Assembly (NCBI RefSeq): GCF_900112455.1
Contig: NZ_FOLT01000004.1
Location: 158,379-222,378, forward strand
DNA: 64,000 nucleotides
Source: Alkalibacterium subtropicum
GTDB taxonomy: Bacteria; Bacillota; Bacilli; Lactobacillales; Carnobacteriaceae_A
Direction of reading: 5' to 3'
Shown here: positions 57,389-64,000 of the stretch, piece by piece
Layout: every line of letters begins with the position of its first letter
Position numbering within the stretch: the first letter of the stretch is position 1
Notes under the pieces: model-generated
Told to the model about the DNA's origin: nothing
Databases searched by the model: none
What the model saw: only the letters and a program-made list of their open reading frames with translations
Translations under genes and position numbers: made by a program

Positions 57389-58609
57389 GTGTTCATAAAG
57401 GAAAACTTTAAAATGGCACTGGACAGTATCTTCGCAAACAAGATGCGCTCCTTCCTGACCATGCTGGGCATCATTATCGGTATTGCGTCAGTTATTGCGA
57501 TCCTGGCCGTGGGGAACGGGGCCGCTCAGGAAATTACTTCAACGTTCAGTGACTTGGGTGCCACAACGATCAACCTGACAGCAAACAGAACAGACGACCC
57601 GGATGAAGCCCTTACTCAAGAGGACTTAGTGGTTCTGAAAGATTCGATCGACGAGGTCCGCTATATTTCACCGAATGAGCAAATTGCCGGTACAGCATCT
57701 ACGGAAATGGATTCCCGTCAGGCTGTCGTGTCTTACGGCACACCCGATTTACAGTATCTCAGTCAAGCAATGAGTTCCAATCTGGTCCATGGACGTTATT
57801 TCAATCAAGTGGATTTCGATGAAAGGAACGAAGTCGTCGTCATTGATACAGACGGCGCTGAAGCATTGTTCGGACGAACGGATGTCGTCGGTGAAACACT
57901 GACCATGTCCATTACCCAGTCGCGTTTCGACCTGCGTATCGTAGGCGTGGTGGAAGGATCTTTTGCCAGCATGCAAGGCGCATTCGATGCCGATCAGATT
58001 CCTCTGTTCATGGCTATGCCACAGTCGACAATCGGGCAGCGGGTCCCCCAGCTGGCTGGAATGAATTCTGTTATCATCGAAGTTCAGGAAACGGAGCAGA
58101 TCGAACCGGTCTCTAATCAAGTCGTCAGACTGCTGGAGCTTCGCAATGACGCTGTCGGAGAGAATGTATATAATGCCAGAAATTTCCTACAGGCACTTGA
58201 TCAGGTCAATAATGTGTTAAGCCTGTTCATCAACTTTATTGCTGCAGTTGCAGGCATAGCTTTACTTGTTGGGGGTATCGGCGTCATGAATATCATGCTG
58301 GTTTCCGTAACAGAACGGACACGAGAAATCGGAACCCGTAAAGCGCTGGGTGCGACAACTAAAACCATCCTGATCCAATTCCTGATGGAAGCTATTATCT
58401 TAAGTCTCATTGGCGGAATGATCGGTCTGACTTTAGGTATTTTACTCTCGAATATAATTGCCGGTGCTTTAAATATCGTACCGATCTATACACTCGGCAG
58501 TGTTGCTCTTGTTCTCGTCTTTTCAACAGCCGTCGGTATCTTCTTCGGAATCTACCCTGCACGCAAAGCTGCAAGACTGAACCCGATCGATGCATTGCGA
58601 TTCGAATAA
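57389..58609 (+). CDS. ABC transporter permease (MacB/FtsX type)
   Basis: A 406-residue permease: a first membrane helix (about 20-42, RSFLTMLGIIIGIASVIAILAVG), a large extracytoplasmic MacB-PCD domain (about 45-265), then three helices (about 275-390) with the family motif ERTREIGTRKALGAT. It ends NPIDALRFE, a typical MacB tail. The start is GTG overlapping the ATPase stop context, with GGAGG eight bases upstream. With its ATPase and adaptor it forms a tripartite export or stress system. Confidence 0.95.
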   Translation: MFIKENFKMALDSIFANKMRSFLTMLGIIIGIASVIAILAVGNGAAQEITSTFSDLGATTINLTANRTDDPDEALTQEDLVVLKDSIDEVRYISPNEQIAGTASTEMDSRQAVVSYGTPDLQYLSQAMSSNLVHGRYFNQVDFDERNEVVVIDTDGAEALFGRTDVVGETLTMSITQSRFDLRIVGVVEGSFASMQGAFDADQIPLFMAMPQSTIGQRVPQLAGMNSVIIEVQETEQIEPVSNQVVRLLELRNDAVGENVYNARNFLQALDQVNNVLSLFINFIAAVAGIALLVGGIGVMNIMLVSVTERTREIGTRKALGATTKTILIQFLMEAIILSLIGGMIGLTLGILLSNIIAGALNIVPIYTLGSVALVLVFSTAVGIFFGIYPARKAARLNPIDALRFE

Positions 58610-58631
58610 ACAAATATTGATAGTATGAATG

Positions 58632-58674
58632 AAAGCCGTAAAGTCACTGATCTTGATGACTTTACGGCTTTTTC
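58632..58674 (+). terminator. Terminator of the MacAB-like operon
   Basis: AAAGCCGTAAAGTCA/TGACTTTACGGCTTT (15 bp perfect, 10-nt loop) followed by TTTTCTT, 23 bp after the stop. Confidence 0.9.
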
Positions 58675-58721
58675 TTATCTTTTGTGTGCTTCTTTGGCTG
58701 ATTCATCTGTGATCACCTTCT

Positions 58722-59098
58722 GTATGCGCCGAACCTGCTTTGGCTTCGGCTTGTTCGCTGCTCACTTCTACTTCAACAAGCCAAACGTCTTTCTCCTTCG
58801 ACTCATTCGACTTTCGCAGCCTCCCGGATACACCGAACCTGCTCTGCTTCGGCTTGTTCGCTGCTCACTTCTACTTCAACAAGCCAAACGTCTTTCTCCT
58901 TCGACTCATTCGACTCTCGCAGCCTCCCGGATACACCGAACCTGCTCTGCTTCGGCTTGTTCACTGCTCCCTTCTACTTTAATAAGCCGAACGTCCTTCT
59001 CCTTCGGCTCATTCGACTCTCGCAGCCTCCCGGATACACCGAACCTGCTCTGGCTTCGGTGTATTCACTGATCCCTTCTACTTTAATAAGCCGAACAT
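58722..59098. repeat. 52-bp palindromic tandem array with 103-bp higher-order repeat (array C)
   Basis: CCGAAC or CCAAAC cores occur at 58729, 58781, 58833, 58884, 58936, 58987, 59039 and 59091. Opposing CTTCGRCTYRTTC-type cores occur at 58744, 58796, 58847, 58899, 58950, 59002 and 59054. All spacings are 51-52 bp. Alternate units resemble each other, giving a near-identical 103-104-bp repeat in about 3.6 copies. The array fills the gap between two convergent operons. Open frames across it shift with each unit (103 is not a multiple of three), so it is not coding. Confidence 0.9.
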
Positions 59099-59121
59099 CC
59101 CAGATTTCCAGTTTAAAACTC

Positions 59122-59158
59122 AAAAAAAGGAGCAGCGCCTCCCCAGGCAGCTGCTCTT
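59122..59158 (-). terminator. Terminator of the guanine-regulated NCS2 permease gene
   Basis: On the minus strand GAGCAGC-T-GCCT pairs with AGGCGCTGCTC (one bulge), followed by CTTTTTTT. Confidence 0.85.
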
Positions 59159-59173
59159 TCTTTGTAAAACTCT

Positions 59174-60637
59174 TTAAATCAATCCTAGAATAACAAAGTT
59201 AAAGATGAACAGCGCTGTCGTGGCCCATAAAACTGGGTGAACGACCTGTACTTTACCTTTGACAACTTTTGTAATGATGTAGAACAGGAAGCCTGCTGCG
59301 ATACCATAAGAGATGCTGTAAGTGAATCCCATGAAGATCGATGCGAAGAAGGCCGGAATGGCTTCTTCCAGATTGTTCCAGTCGATTTCTGCAAAAGCAG
59401 ACATCATAAGGATCCCGACAACGATCAAAGCCGGTGCTGTCGCAGCTCCTGGAACGACAGACATCACTGGTGAGAAGAAAGCTGTGAGCAGGAACAGTGT
59501 CCCAGTCGTCAGACTTGTCAAACCTGTACGGCCGCCGGCTCCGATACCTGCAGCACTTTCAACAAATGTGGTGACTGGTGAAGTCCCGAATACTGCACCT
59601 ATAGATGTTGCTACTGTATCAGCAAGTAAAGCTTTTTCCATTTTAGTGTTCAAGCCGTTTCCTGAATCCATTGATTTCTCATCTTCCAATGTAAAGATAC
59701 CTGATTTTCTCCCCGTTCCGATAAAGGTCCCGATCGTATCAAAGATGTCTGTCAGTGTGAACGCAAAAATCGTGATTAATATAATGGCATAGCGGGATGG
59801 ATCAGCCAGCAGGGATCCTAGTCCCTCTGATCCAAATGCTGCGCCGAAAGTTGTTCCTAACTCCCCAAAAGCTGATGCAACGGAATTCGCCGGATTGCTC
59901 AAACCAGACAAATCAGTAACGCCCATTGGAATCCCCATGATCGTAGTGAAGACGATCCCGATAAGAATCGCGCCTTTCACTTTAGCTACCATCAGAATGA
60001 TCGTCACAACGAGTCCGATCAATGCAAGCAATGCATATGGGTTAGTGAAGCTTCCCATGTCTGGAATGATGCCGCCCCCGGTCACGACAGTATTGATAGC
60101 ACCGTTGATTTCGGTTCCTGCAGTGTACGGCTCATTATTCACAGAGATGATCGATTGTCCTTCAGAAGTGAACGCCAGAAGCTCCGCGTTTTTCAGGCCA
60201 ATGTATGCAATAAACACGCCAATGCCCCCGCCGATGGCATGCTGAAGCGATTCTGGAATCGCATGAATGATTTTCTTTCTGATCGAAGTGACGGTGATAA
60301 GAATCCCTACCACACCTGTCAGGAAAACCATGAACAGTGCTTCCTGCCAGGTAAAGCCAAGGGCGAATACGACTGTGTAAGTGAAGAATGCATTCAAGCC
60401 CATCCCCGGGGCCTGTGCATACGGTACATTGGCATATAGAGCTAAAATCAGTGTACCCACAGCTGCTGAGATGACTGTCGCTAAAAATACAGCTTGAGTC
60501 GGCATGCCGGTCAACGCTAAGATTTGTGGATTAACAAATATGATATATGACATGGCAAAAAATGTGGTCAATCCGGCTGCGATTTCTGTTCCTACGGTGG
60601 TGTTGTTCTCTTTCAATTGAAAGAATTTTTCTAACAA
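59174..60637 (-). CDS. NCS2 family guanine/hypoxanthine permease (PbuG/PbuO-like)
   Basis: A 487-residue purine permease with EIAAGLTTFFAMSYIIFVNP, the APGMGLNAFFTYTV motif, and FVESAAGIGAGGRTGLTSL near residue 355. About 12 membrane helices are expected. The start is TTG at 60637, eight bases after AAAGAGGG; this gives the usual short N-terminus (MLEKFFQLKENN), whereas a frame up to 60670 has no ribosome site. A guanine riboswitch with terminator upstream supports guanine or hypoxanthine as cargo. Confidence 0.92.
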   Translation of the reverse strand: MLEKFFQLKENNTTVGTEIAAGLTTFFAMSYIIFVNPQILALTGMPTQAVFLATVISAAVGTLILALYANVPYAQAPGMGLNAFFTYTVVFALGFTWQEALFMVFLTGVVGILITVTSIRKKIIHAIPESLQHAIGGGIGVFIAYIGLKNAELLAFTSEGQSIISVNNEPYTAGTEINGAINTVVTGGGIIPDMGSFTNPYALLALIGLVVTIILMVAKVKGAILIGIVFTTIMGIPMGVTDLSGLSNPANSVASAFGELGTTFGAAFGSEGLGSLLADPSRYAIILITIFAFTLTDIFDTIGTFIGTGRKSGIFTLEDEKSMDSGNGLNTKMEKALLADTVATSIGAVFGTSPVTTFVESAAGIGAGGRTGLTSLTTGTLFLLTAFFSPVMSVVPGAATAPALIVVGILMMSAFAEIDWNNLEEAIPAFFASIFMGFTYSISYGIAAGFLFYIITKVVKGKVQVVHPVLWATTALFIFNFVILGLI

Positions 60638-60730
60638 AGATAAAACCCTCTTTCGTAATGTTTTCTCCATTTCCGTGGAGTTACTGCAAAGGGTTATCTA
60701 ATAAAACAATGGGAAAAATAGATGTAAATG

Positions 60731-60854
60731 AAAAAAGACGGTTTCCCGTCTTTAATCAACTACATCATAAACAATACGTATTGTTTAATCTAATAGTCAA
60801 TCCTTTAAGGGGATTGGTAGAAACTATAGCCCATATCGCTAAATTATATTAGAT
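60731..60854 (-). promoter_or_regulatory. Guanine (purine) riboswitch with transcription terminator
   Basis: The minus strand from 60854 carries the purine aptamer: P1 ATCTAATA/TATTAGAT, the core GATATGG, AGTTTCTACC, and the hairpin AATCC-CCTTAAA-GGATT, then GACTAT. The C in GACTAT (position 74 of the class) specifies guanine rather than adenine. A 20-bp perfect palindrome (60768-60787) overlaps the 3' side of P1. It is followed by terminator AAAGACGG/CCGTCTTT with six T (60731-60753). Guanine should switch the permease gene off. Confidence 0.93.
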
Positions 60855-60875
60855 AACACTTATTAAGATGATTTA

Positions 60876-60904
60876 ATCATAGTACATCCTCATCGAAAAA
60901 GCAA
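60876..60904 (-). promoter_or_regulatory. Promoter of the riboswitch-permease transcript
   Basis: TTGCTT (60904-60899), 17 bp, TATGAT (60881-60876) on the minus strand, about 20 bp upstream of the aptamer. Confidence 0.65.
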
Positions 60905-61011
60905 CGAAATACGTAAAATTAATCAAATTATAATCAAAAAAGTTCGCATTTGACTAATTAACGAACATTATAATGATTGAAATCCTTTACAAACCATCTA
61001 AAAACGTACAA

Positions 61012-62373
61012 TCATTTCATCGTAACAAATTCTTCAGCTGCTGTCGGATGGATCGCTACTGTGCGGTCAAAGTCTTTTTTTGTCGCTCCCATTTGAATGG
61101 CTACTGCAAAACCCTGGAGCATCTCATCCATTCCCTTGCCGATACCGTGCAAGCCGACGATTTTTTCTCTTTTTCCCACACAGACCAGTTTCATATATGC
61201 TTTTTGTCGATGCCCGGTAATGGCGCTGTGCATCGATGTAAAGGTTGCTTTATATATCTTTATGAAATCATCCGGAAATAAATCTCTCGCCTGTTCTTCT
61301 GTCATACCTACAGTGCCAATAGGAGGATGCGTAAAAATAACTGTCGGAATATTATCATAGTCAAGATGTTCATTCTTTTTATCATTAAAGAGACGTTCAG
61401 ATAAGCGGCGTCCCGCAGCGATCGCAACTGGGGTCAATTCCGCACGTCCCGTCACATCACCCACTGAATAAATTTTGTCTCCCGTCGTATTCTGATAGCG
61501 ATCGACTTCAACATATCCTCCAGGATAGAGATTCACGCCTGCAGTTTCCAGATTCAGCCCGCTGGTGTTCGGCACTCTTCCTGTCGCCCATAGCACCTGT
61601 TCTGTTTCATGAGTAGTACCGTCTTTGAAATGAAGCACATAGGTCTGTTCACTCTTCTTTTCCAGACGGACGACTGTTTTGTTCACATGTATATGCTGCC
61701 CTTCATTCTCTGAAATAGCCTGATAGCCTTCACAGATGATGGAGTCAAAGTTATATAGAGGTGCCGGTTTTCTGACGAACAGATGTGTTTCCACACCTAG
61801 AGCATGCATGATCCCGCTCATCTCAACACCGATATAACCACCCCCGATCACTGCTATGCTTTTAGGCAATTCTTCGAGCCGGAAGACATCATCGGAAACG
61901 ATCCCTAACTCGCCTCCCGGTATATCCAGGCGTTTGGGTTTGCCACCTGTAGCGATCAGGATATGTTCTGCTGAAACTTTCTGACCGTTCACTTCCACGG
62001 TAGACTCATCCACAAAAGTCGCTCGTCCTTTTATATGCGTAACATTATTGGAAGCCAGTCCTTTTTCATAAGCGGTATGTAAAAAGGAGATATATTTTTC
62101 CCTGTTCTCCATCATTTGCTTATAACGAAAGACAGGGTCTTCTTTCATTTCGATTCCGTACCCTTTTCCGTATAAATGCAGAGACTCCATCATTTCAGCG
62201 ACATACCACATGACTTTCTTCGGTACGCACCCCAAGTTGACGCAGGTCCCACCGAGAGGACCTTCTTCGATCAATGCCACCCGGGCACCGTGCATCCCTG
62301 CACGATTAGCGGAGGCAATGCCCCCGCTGCCTCCCCCAATGACCAGATAGTCGTAATCATATTCTTTACTCAT
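61012..62373 (-). CDS. gor: Glutathione-disulfide reductase
   Basis: A 453-residue flavoprotein: FAD motif VIGGGSGGIASANRA (11-25), redox-active C44 and C49 in GGTCVNLGCVPKK, NAD(P) motif GGGYIGVEMSG, and a C-terminal catalytic His/Glu pair in HPTAAEEF (H442). The CVNxGCVPKK motif and the C-terminus fit Gor rather than lipoamide dehydrogenase. It keeps glutathione reduced with NADPH. Its ATG overlaps the stop of the glycosyltransferase gene by 4 bp. Confidence 0.93.
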   Translation of the reverse strand: MSKEYDYDYLVIGGGSGGIASANRAGMHGARVALIEEGPLGGTCVNLGCVPKKVMWYVAEMMESLHLYGKGYGIEMKEDPVFRYKQMMENREKYISFLHTAYEKGLASNNVTHIKGRATFVDESTVEVNGQKVSAEHILIATGGKPKRLDIPGGELGIVSDDVFRLEELPKSIAVIGGGYIGVEMSGIMHALGVETHLFVRKPAPLYNFDSIICEGYQAISENEGQHIHVNKTVVRLEKKSEQTYVLHFKDGTTHETEQVLWATGRVPNTSGLNLETAGVNLYPGGYVEVDRYQNTTGDKIYSVGDVTGRAELTPVAIAAGRRLSERLFNDKKNEHLDYDNIPTVIFTHPPIGTVGMTEEQARDLFPDDFIKIYKATFTSMHSAITGHRQKAYMKLVCVGKREKIVGLHGIGKGMDEMLQGFAVAIQMGATKKDFDRTVAIHPTAAEEFVTMK

Positions 62374-63242
62374 AATCTACTCCCCTTATTTATTAATGGC
62401 TTATGTTCAACCAGATTATACGCTCTTCGCTCAGCATCGAAGTAATAATCTCCCAGCGTATATTTATATTTATCCCGTTCATTCCACGGTTTATGTTTAC
62501 CCGAATAATGAATGAACACGACTTCATTTTCGATCATCTTAAGATTATACTTGTTAGGAAAAATGACTTTAAGCTTCTCATATACCTTCGGATTCATGTT
62601 GTAGATGCGCCAGTCTTCTTCCTTGATATCATTGACATATAACATATTGAAAATATCCTGATCAGGAAGAATAAGAATCGATTTGTTTTCACGGATCGCT
62701 TCCACCAGATGATCAGGATCCCCGACCCGTCGGAGTTTTTTCAGATTCATCAATACCACGCCGGAATTGAAATAATTTTCCGATTCAAAATTTCTCAGAC
62801 GCAGATTGTTGAACGGCTGAACCCACTTTGTTTTATATTTATAATTCGTCGCGATGAAGGAATGACCGTTAAATGATTTGTTATAAAAAGGTCTGATATC
62901 CCCGACGTTCACTATATCCGGATCCAAATAAAGCACCCGGTCGATATCATCAGGCAGGAGATAAGGCGCAAACATCCAGAGATACATTTCCAAAGCATAA
63001 TAACGGGTTATAGCCAGCTTATCAGAAGATTTGAAAAAATCTTTGCTGTAAACGGCGATCAGTTCATGATTTCCTTCCTCCTCAACAAATAATCGCAGCT
63101 CTTCTAATTTTTGCTTGCTCATCCCTGCATGCAGTAGATACATACGAAAAGATACGTCCGGATGGTTTTCCACCAGTGATTGAATCAGGACTTTTAAAGG
63201 ATAGATATAATTTTCATCTAAGGAAAATAATAAATTGATCAT
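62370..63242 (-). CDS. Glycosyltransferase family 8 protein
   Basis: A 290-residue GT-A fold enzyme with MINLLFSLDENYIYPLKVLIQSL, the metal-binding DxD in VLYLDPDIVNVGDI (about residues 100-113), FNSGVVLMNLKKLR, LPDQDIFNMLY and the C-terminal VFIHYSGKHKPWNE, all typical of GT8 galactosyl- or glucosyltransferases of lactic acid bacteria. The start at MINLLF follows GGAGG by seven bases. It overlaps gor by 4 bp, an unexpected pairing. The acceptor is unknown, probably a wall polymer or lipopolysaccharide-like glycan. Confidence 0.9.
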   Translation of the reverse strand: MINLLFSLDENYIYPLKVLIQSLVENHPDVSFRMYLLHAGMSKQKLEELRLFVEEEGNHELIAVYSKDFFKSSDKLAITRYYALEMYLWMFAPYLLPDDIDRVLYLDPDIVNVGDIRPFYNKSFNGHSFIATNYKYKTKWVQPFNNLRLRNFESENYFNSGVVLMNLKKLRRVGDPDHLVEAIRENKSILILPDQDIFNMLYVNDIKEEDWRIYNMNPKVYEKLKVIFPNKYNLKMIENEVVFIHYSGKHKPWNERDKYKYTLGDYYFDAERRAYNLVEHKPLINKGSRL

Positions 63243-63390
63243 ATTAACGCCTCCAAGCACCTACATTCTTAATGACATTATACCGATTATTTGATAAAAA
63301 CACACACAAATGGCATTTTTCCCTACTTTCTCTTTGAATCAAATCTGAATTCTACTATAATTGAAGTTAGATTGTAAAGGAGAGGCGCAA

Positions 63391-63978
63391 ATGGAGACAA
63401 TGGAAAAGAAAACTTTGTTTATAACACTTTTTAAATCGACATTCTTTTTGAGTATGTTTACGTTCGGCGGAGGTTACGTGATCGTTCCCCTTATGGAAAA
63501 AAAATTCGTTAATGAATTAGGCTGGATCGATGAAGATGAGATGCTGGATCTCATCGCTCTGGGACAATCCGCTCCCGGCCCTATCGCTGTCAACACATCG
63601 ATCCTCATCGGATACCGCATGGCTGGCGTCCCGGGAGCCATGATCACTGTATTAGGGACCATCCTCCCCCCACTAATGATCATGACGGCTTTAGCTTATA
63701 TTTATATCGCTGTCAGGGATAATGCCATTGTCAATAGCGTTTTGCTCGGCATGCAGGCCGGTGTGGCCGCTATTATCGTGAATGTGGTCTATAACATGGG
63801 GAAACGCATCGTTGTGCAGAAGAAGCTCATTCCTATTTTCGTGATGATAGCGGCTCTGATTGCCGGTATCATCTATCAGGTCAATATTCTCTGGCTGCTG
63901 CTTTTTTCAGGGATCATCGGTGCATTGACGACAATCTGGAAGCTGAGACATGAAGAGGATGAGGAGGGTAAAAAATGA
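63391..63978 (+). CDS. Chromate transporter, N-terminal half (split ChrA)
   Basis: A 195-residue membrane protein with the ChrA domain pattern SMFTFGGGYVIVPLMEKKFVNELGWIDEDEMLDLIALGQSAPGPIAVNTSILIGYRMAGVPGA. This is one chromate-transporter domain with six membrane helices. In Firmicutes the carrier is often split into two half-size proteins, and a second gene starts 4 bp before this one ends. The start METMEKK follows GGAG by eight bases. Real cargo may be an oxyanion other than chromate. Confidence 0.9.
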   Translation: METMEKKTLFITLFKSTFFLSMFTFGGGYVIVPLMEKKFVNELGWIDEDEMLDLIALGQSAPGPIAVNTSILIGYRMAGVPGAMITVLGTILPPLMIMTALAYIYIAVRDNAIVNSVLLGMQAGVAAIIVNVVYNMGKRIVVQKKLIPIFVMIAALIAGIIYQVNILWLLLFSGIIGALTTIWKLRHEEDEEGKK

Positions 63979-64000
63979 TATATTTGAAATTACTCCTTAG
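63975..64000 (+). CDS. Start of a second gene, probably the other chromate transporter half (cut by the window end)
   Basis: An ATG overlaps the upstream stop as ATGA, with GGAGGG seven bases before it. Only about eight codons (MIYLKLLL) are visible. Identity is inferred from the usual pairing of half-size ChrA genes. Confidence 0.6.

Noticed and set aside
58625-59071. Plus-strand 148-codon frame across array C
   Set aside because: The repeat unit is 103 bp, so the frame reads a different phase in each unit. There is no ribosome site and composition is Ser/Leu/Arg noise.
58729-59098. CRISPR array
   Set aside because: Repeats are palindromic cores with 17-18-bp intervals that are themselves repeated between units; no unique spacers and no cas genes.

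Overview
The window reads as a chromosome segment of a low-GC Firmicute of the order Lactobacillales. Supporting signs are Shine-Dalgarno-led genes with frequent GTG/TTG starts, a GlgBCDAP operon, LmrCD-like ABC exporters, PTS sugar uptake, Spx, and CcpA-type cre sites. Very acidic exported proteins together with a glutathione toolkit would fit a marine or alkaliphilic lactic acid bacterium such as Alkalibacterium or Marinilactibacillus, but that genus call is inference only. No phage, insertion sequence or CRISPR array is visible.

Layout. 0-4.3 kb: TetR-controlled heterodimeric ABC exporter. 4.4-10.8 kb: AI-2E family transporter, lactonase, flavin reductase, orphan EIIA-Glc, UppP, purine permease. 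10.9-19.3 kb: glycogen genes glgB-C-D-A, then glgP. 19.5-26.8 kb: NfeD-FloA operon, aromatic acid exporter, ABC1/UbiB kinase with a phasin-like protein, aldo/keto reductase, Spx, YrhK-like protein. 27-32.7 kb: complete ribose operon rbsR-K-D-A-C-B. 33.3-39.8 kb: RpiR regulator, EIICB, GH4 phospho-glucosidase, 6-phosphogluconate dehydrogenase and gluconokinase, a combination that suggests use of a glucosyl-gluconate. 40.1-45.6 kb: sugar ABC transporter without its own ATPase, then a structured RNA, an SGNH esterase and a ROK protein. 45.6-49.8 kb: gamma-glutamyltransferase, glyoxalase, a candidate anti-Shine-Dalgarno sRNA, AEC permease, DUF1801 protein. 50-55.6 kb: tRNA-Leu(GAG), HAD phosphatase, SprT, Tex, two calcineurin-like phosphatases. 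55.8-58.6 kb: MacAB-like efflux operon. 59-64 kb: guanine-riboswitch-controlled purine permease, glutathione reductase with a GT8 glycosyltransferase, and a split chromate transporter running off the end.

The main unexplained signal is in the gaps. Three intergenic regions (32.9-33.2, 49.9-50.1 and 58.7-59.1 kb), and more weakly a fourth (9.16-9.35 kb), hold tandem arrays with a 51-52 bp period. Each unit is an imperfect inverted repeat. The three clear arrays share the same TTCGG...CCGAA geometry, although the stem sequence differs between loci, so structure seems to be kept while sequence drifts. Two stand-alone RNA candidates (43.83-44.00 kb minus strand, about 170 nt; 47.85-47.95 kb plus strand, about 96 nt), each with its own promoter and terminator, are the next best leads.
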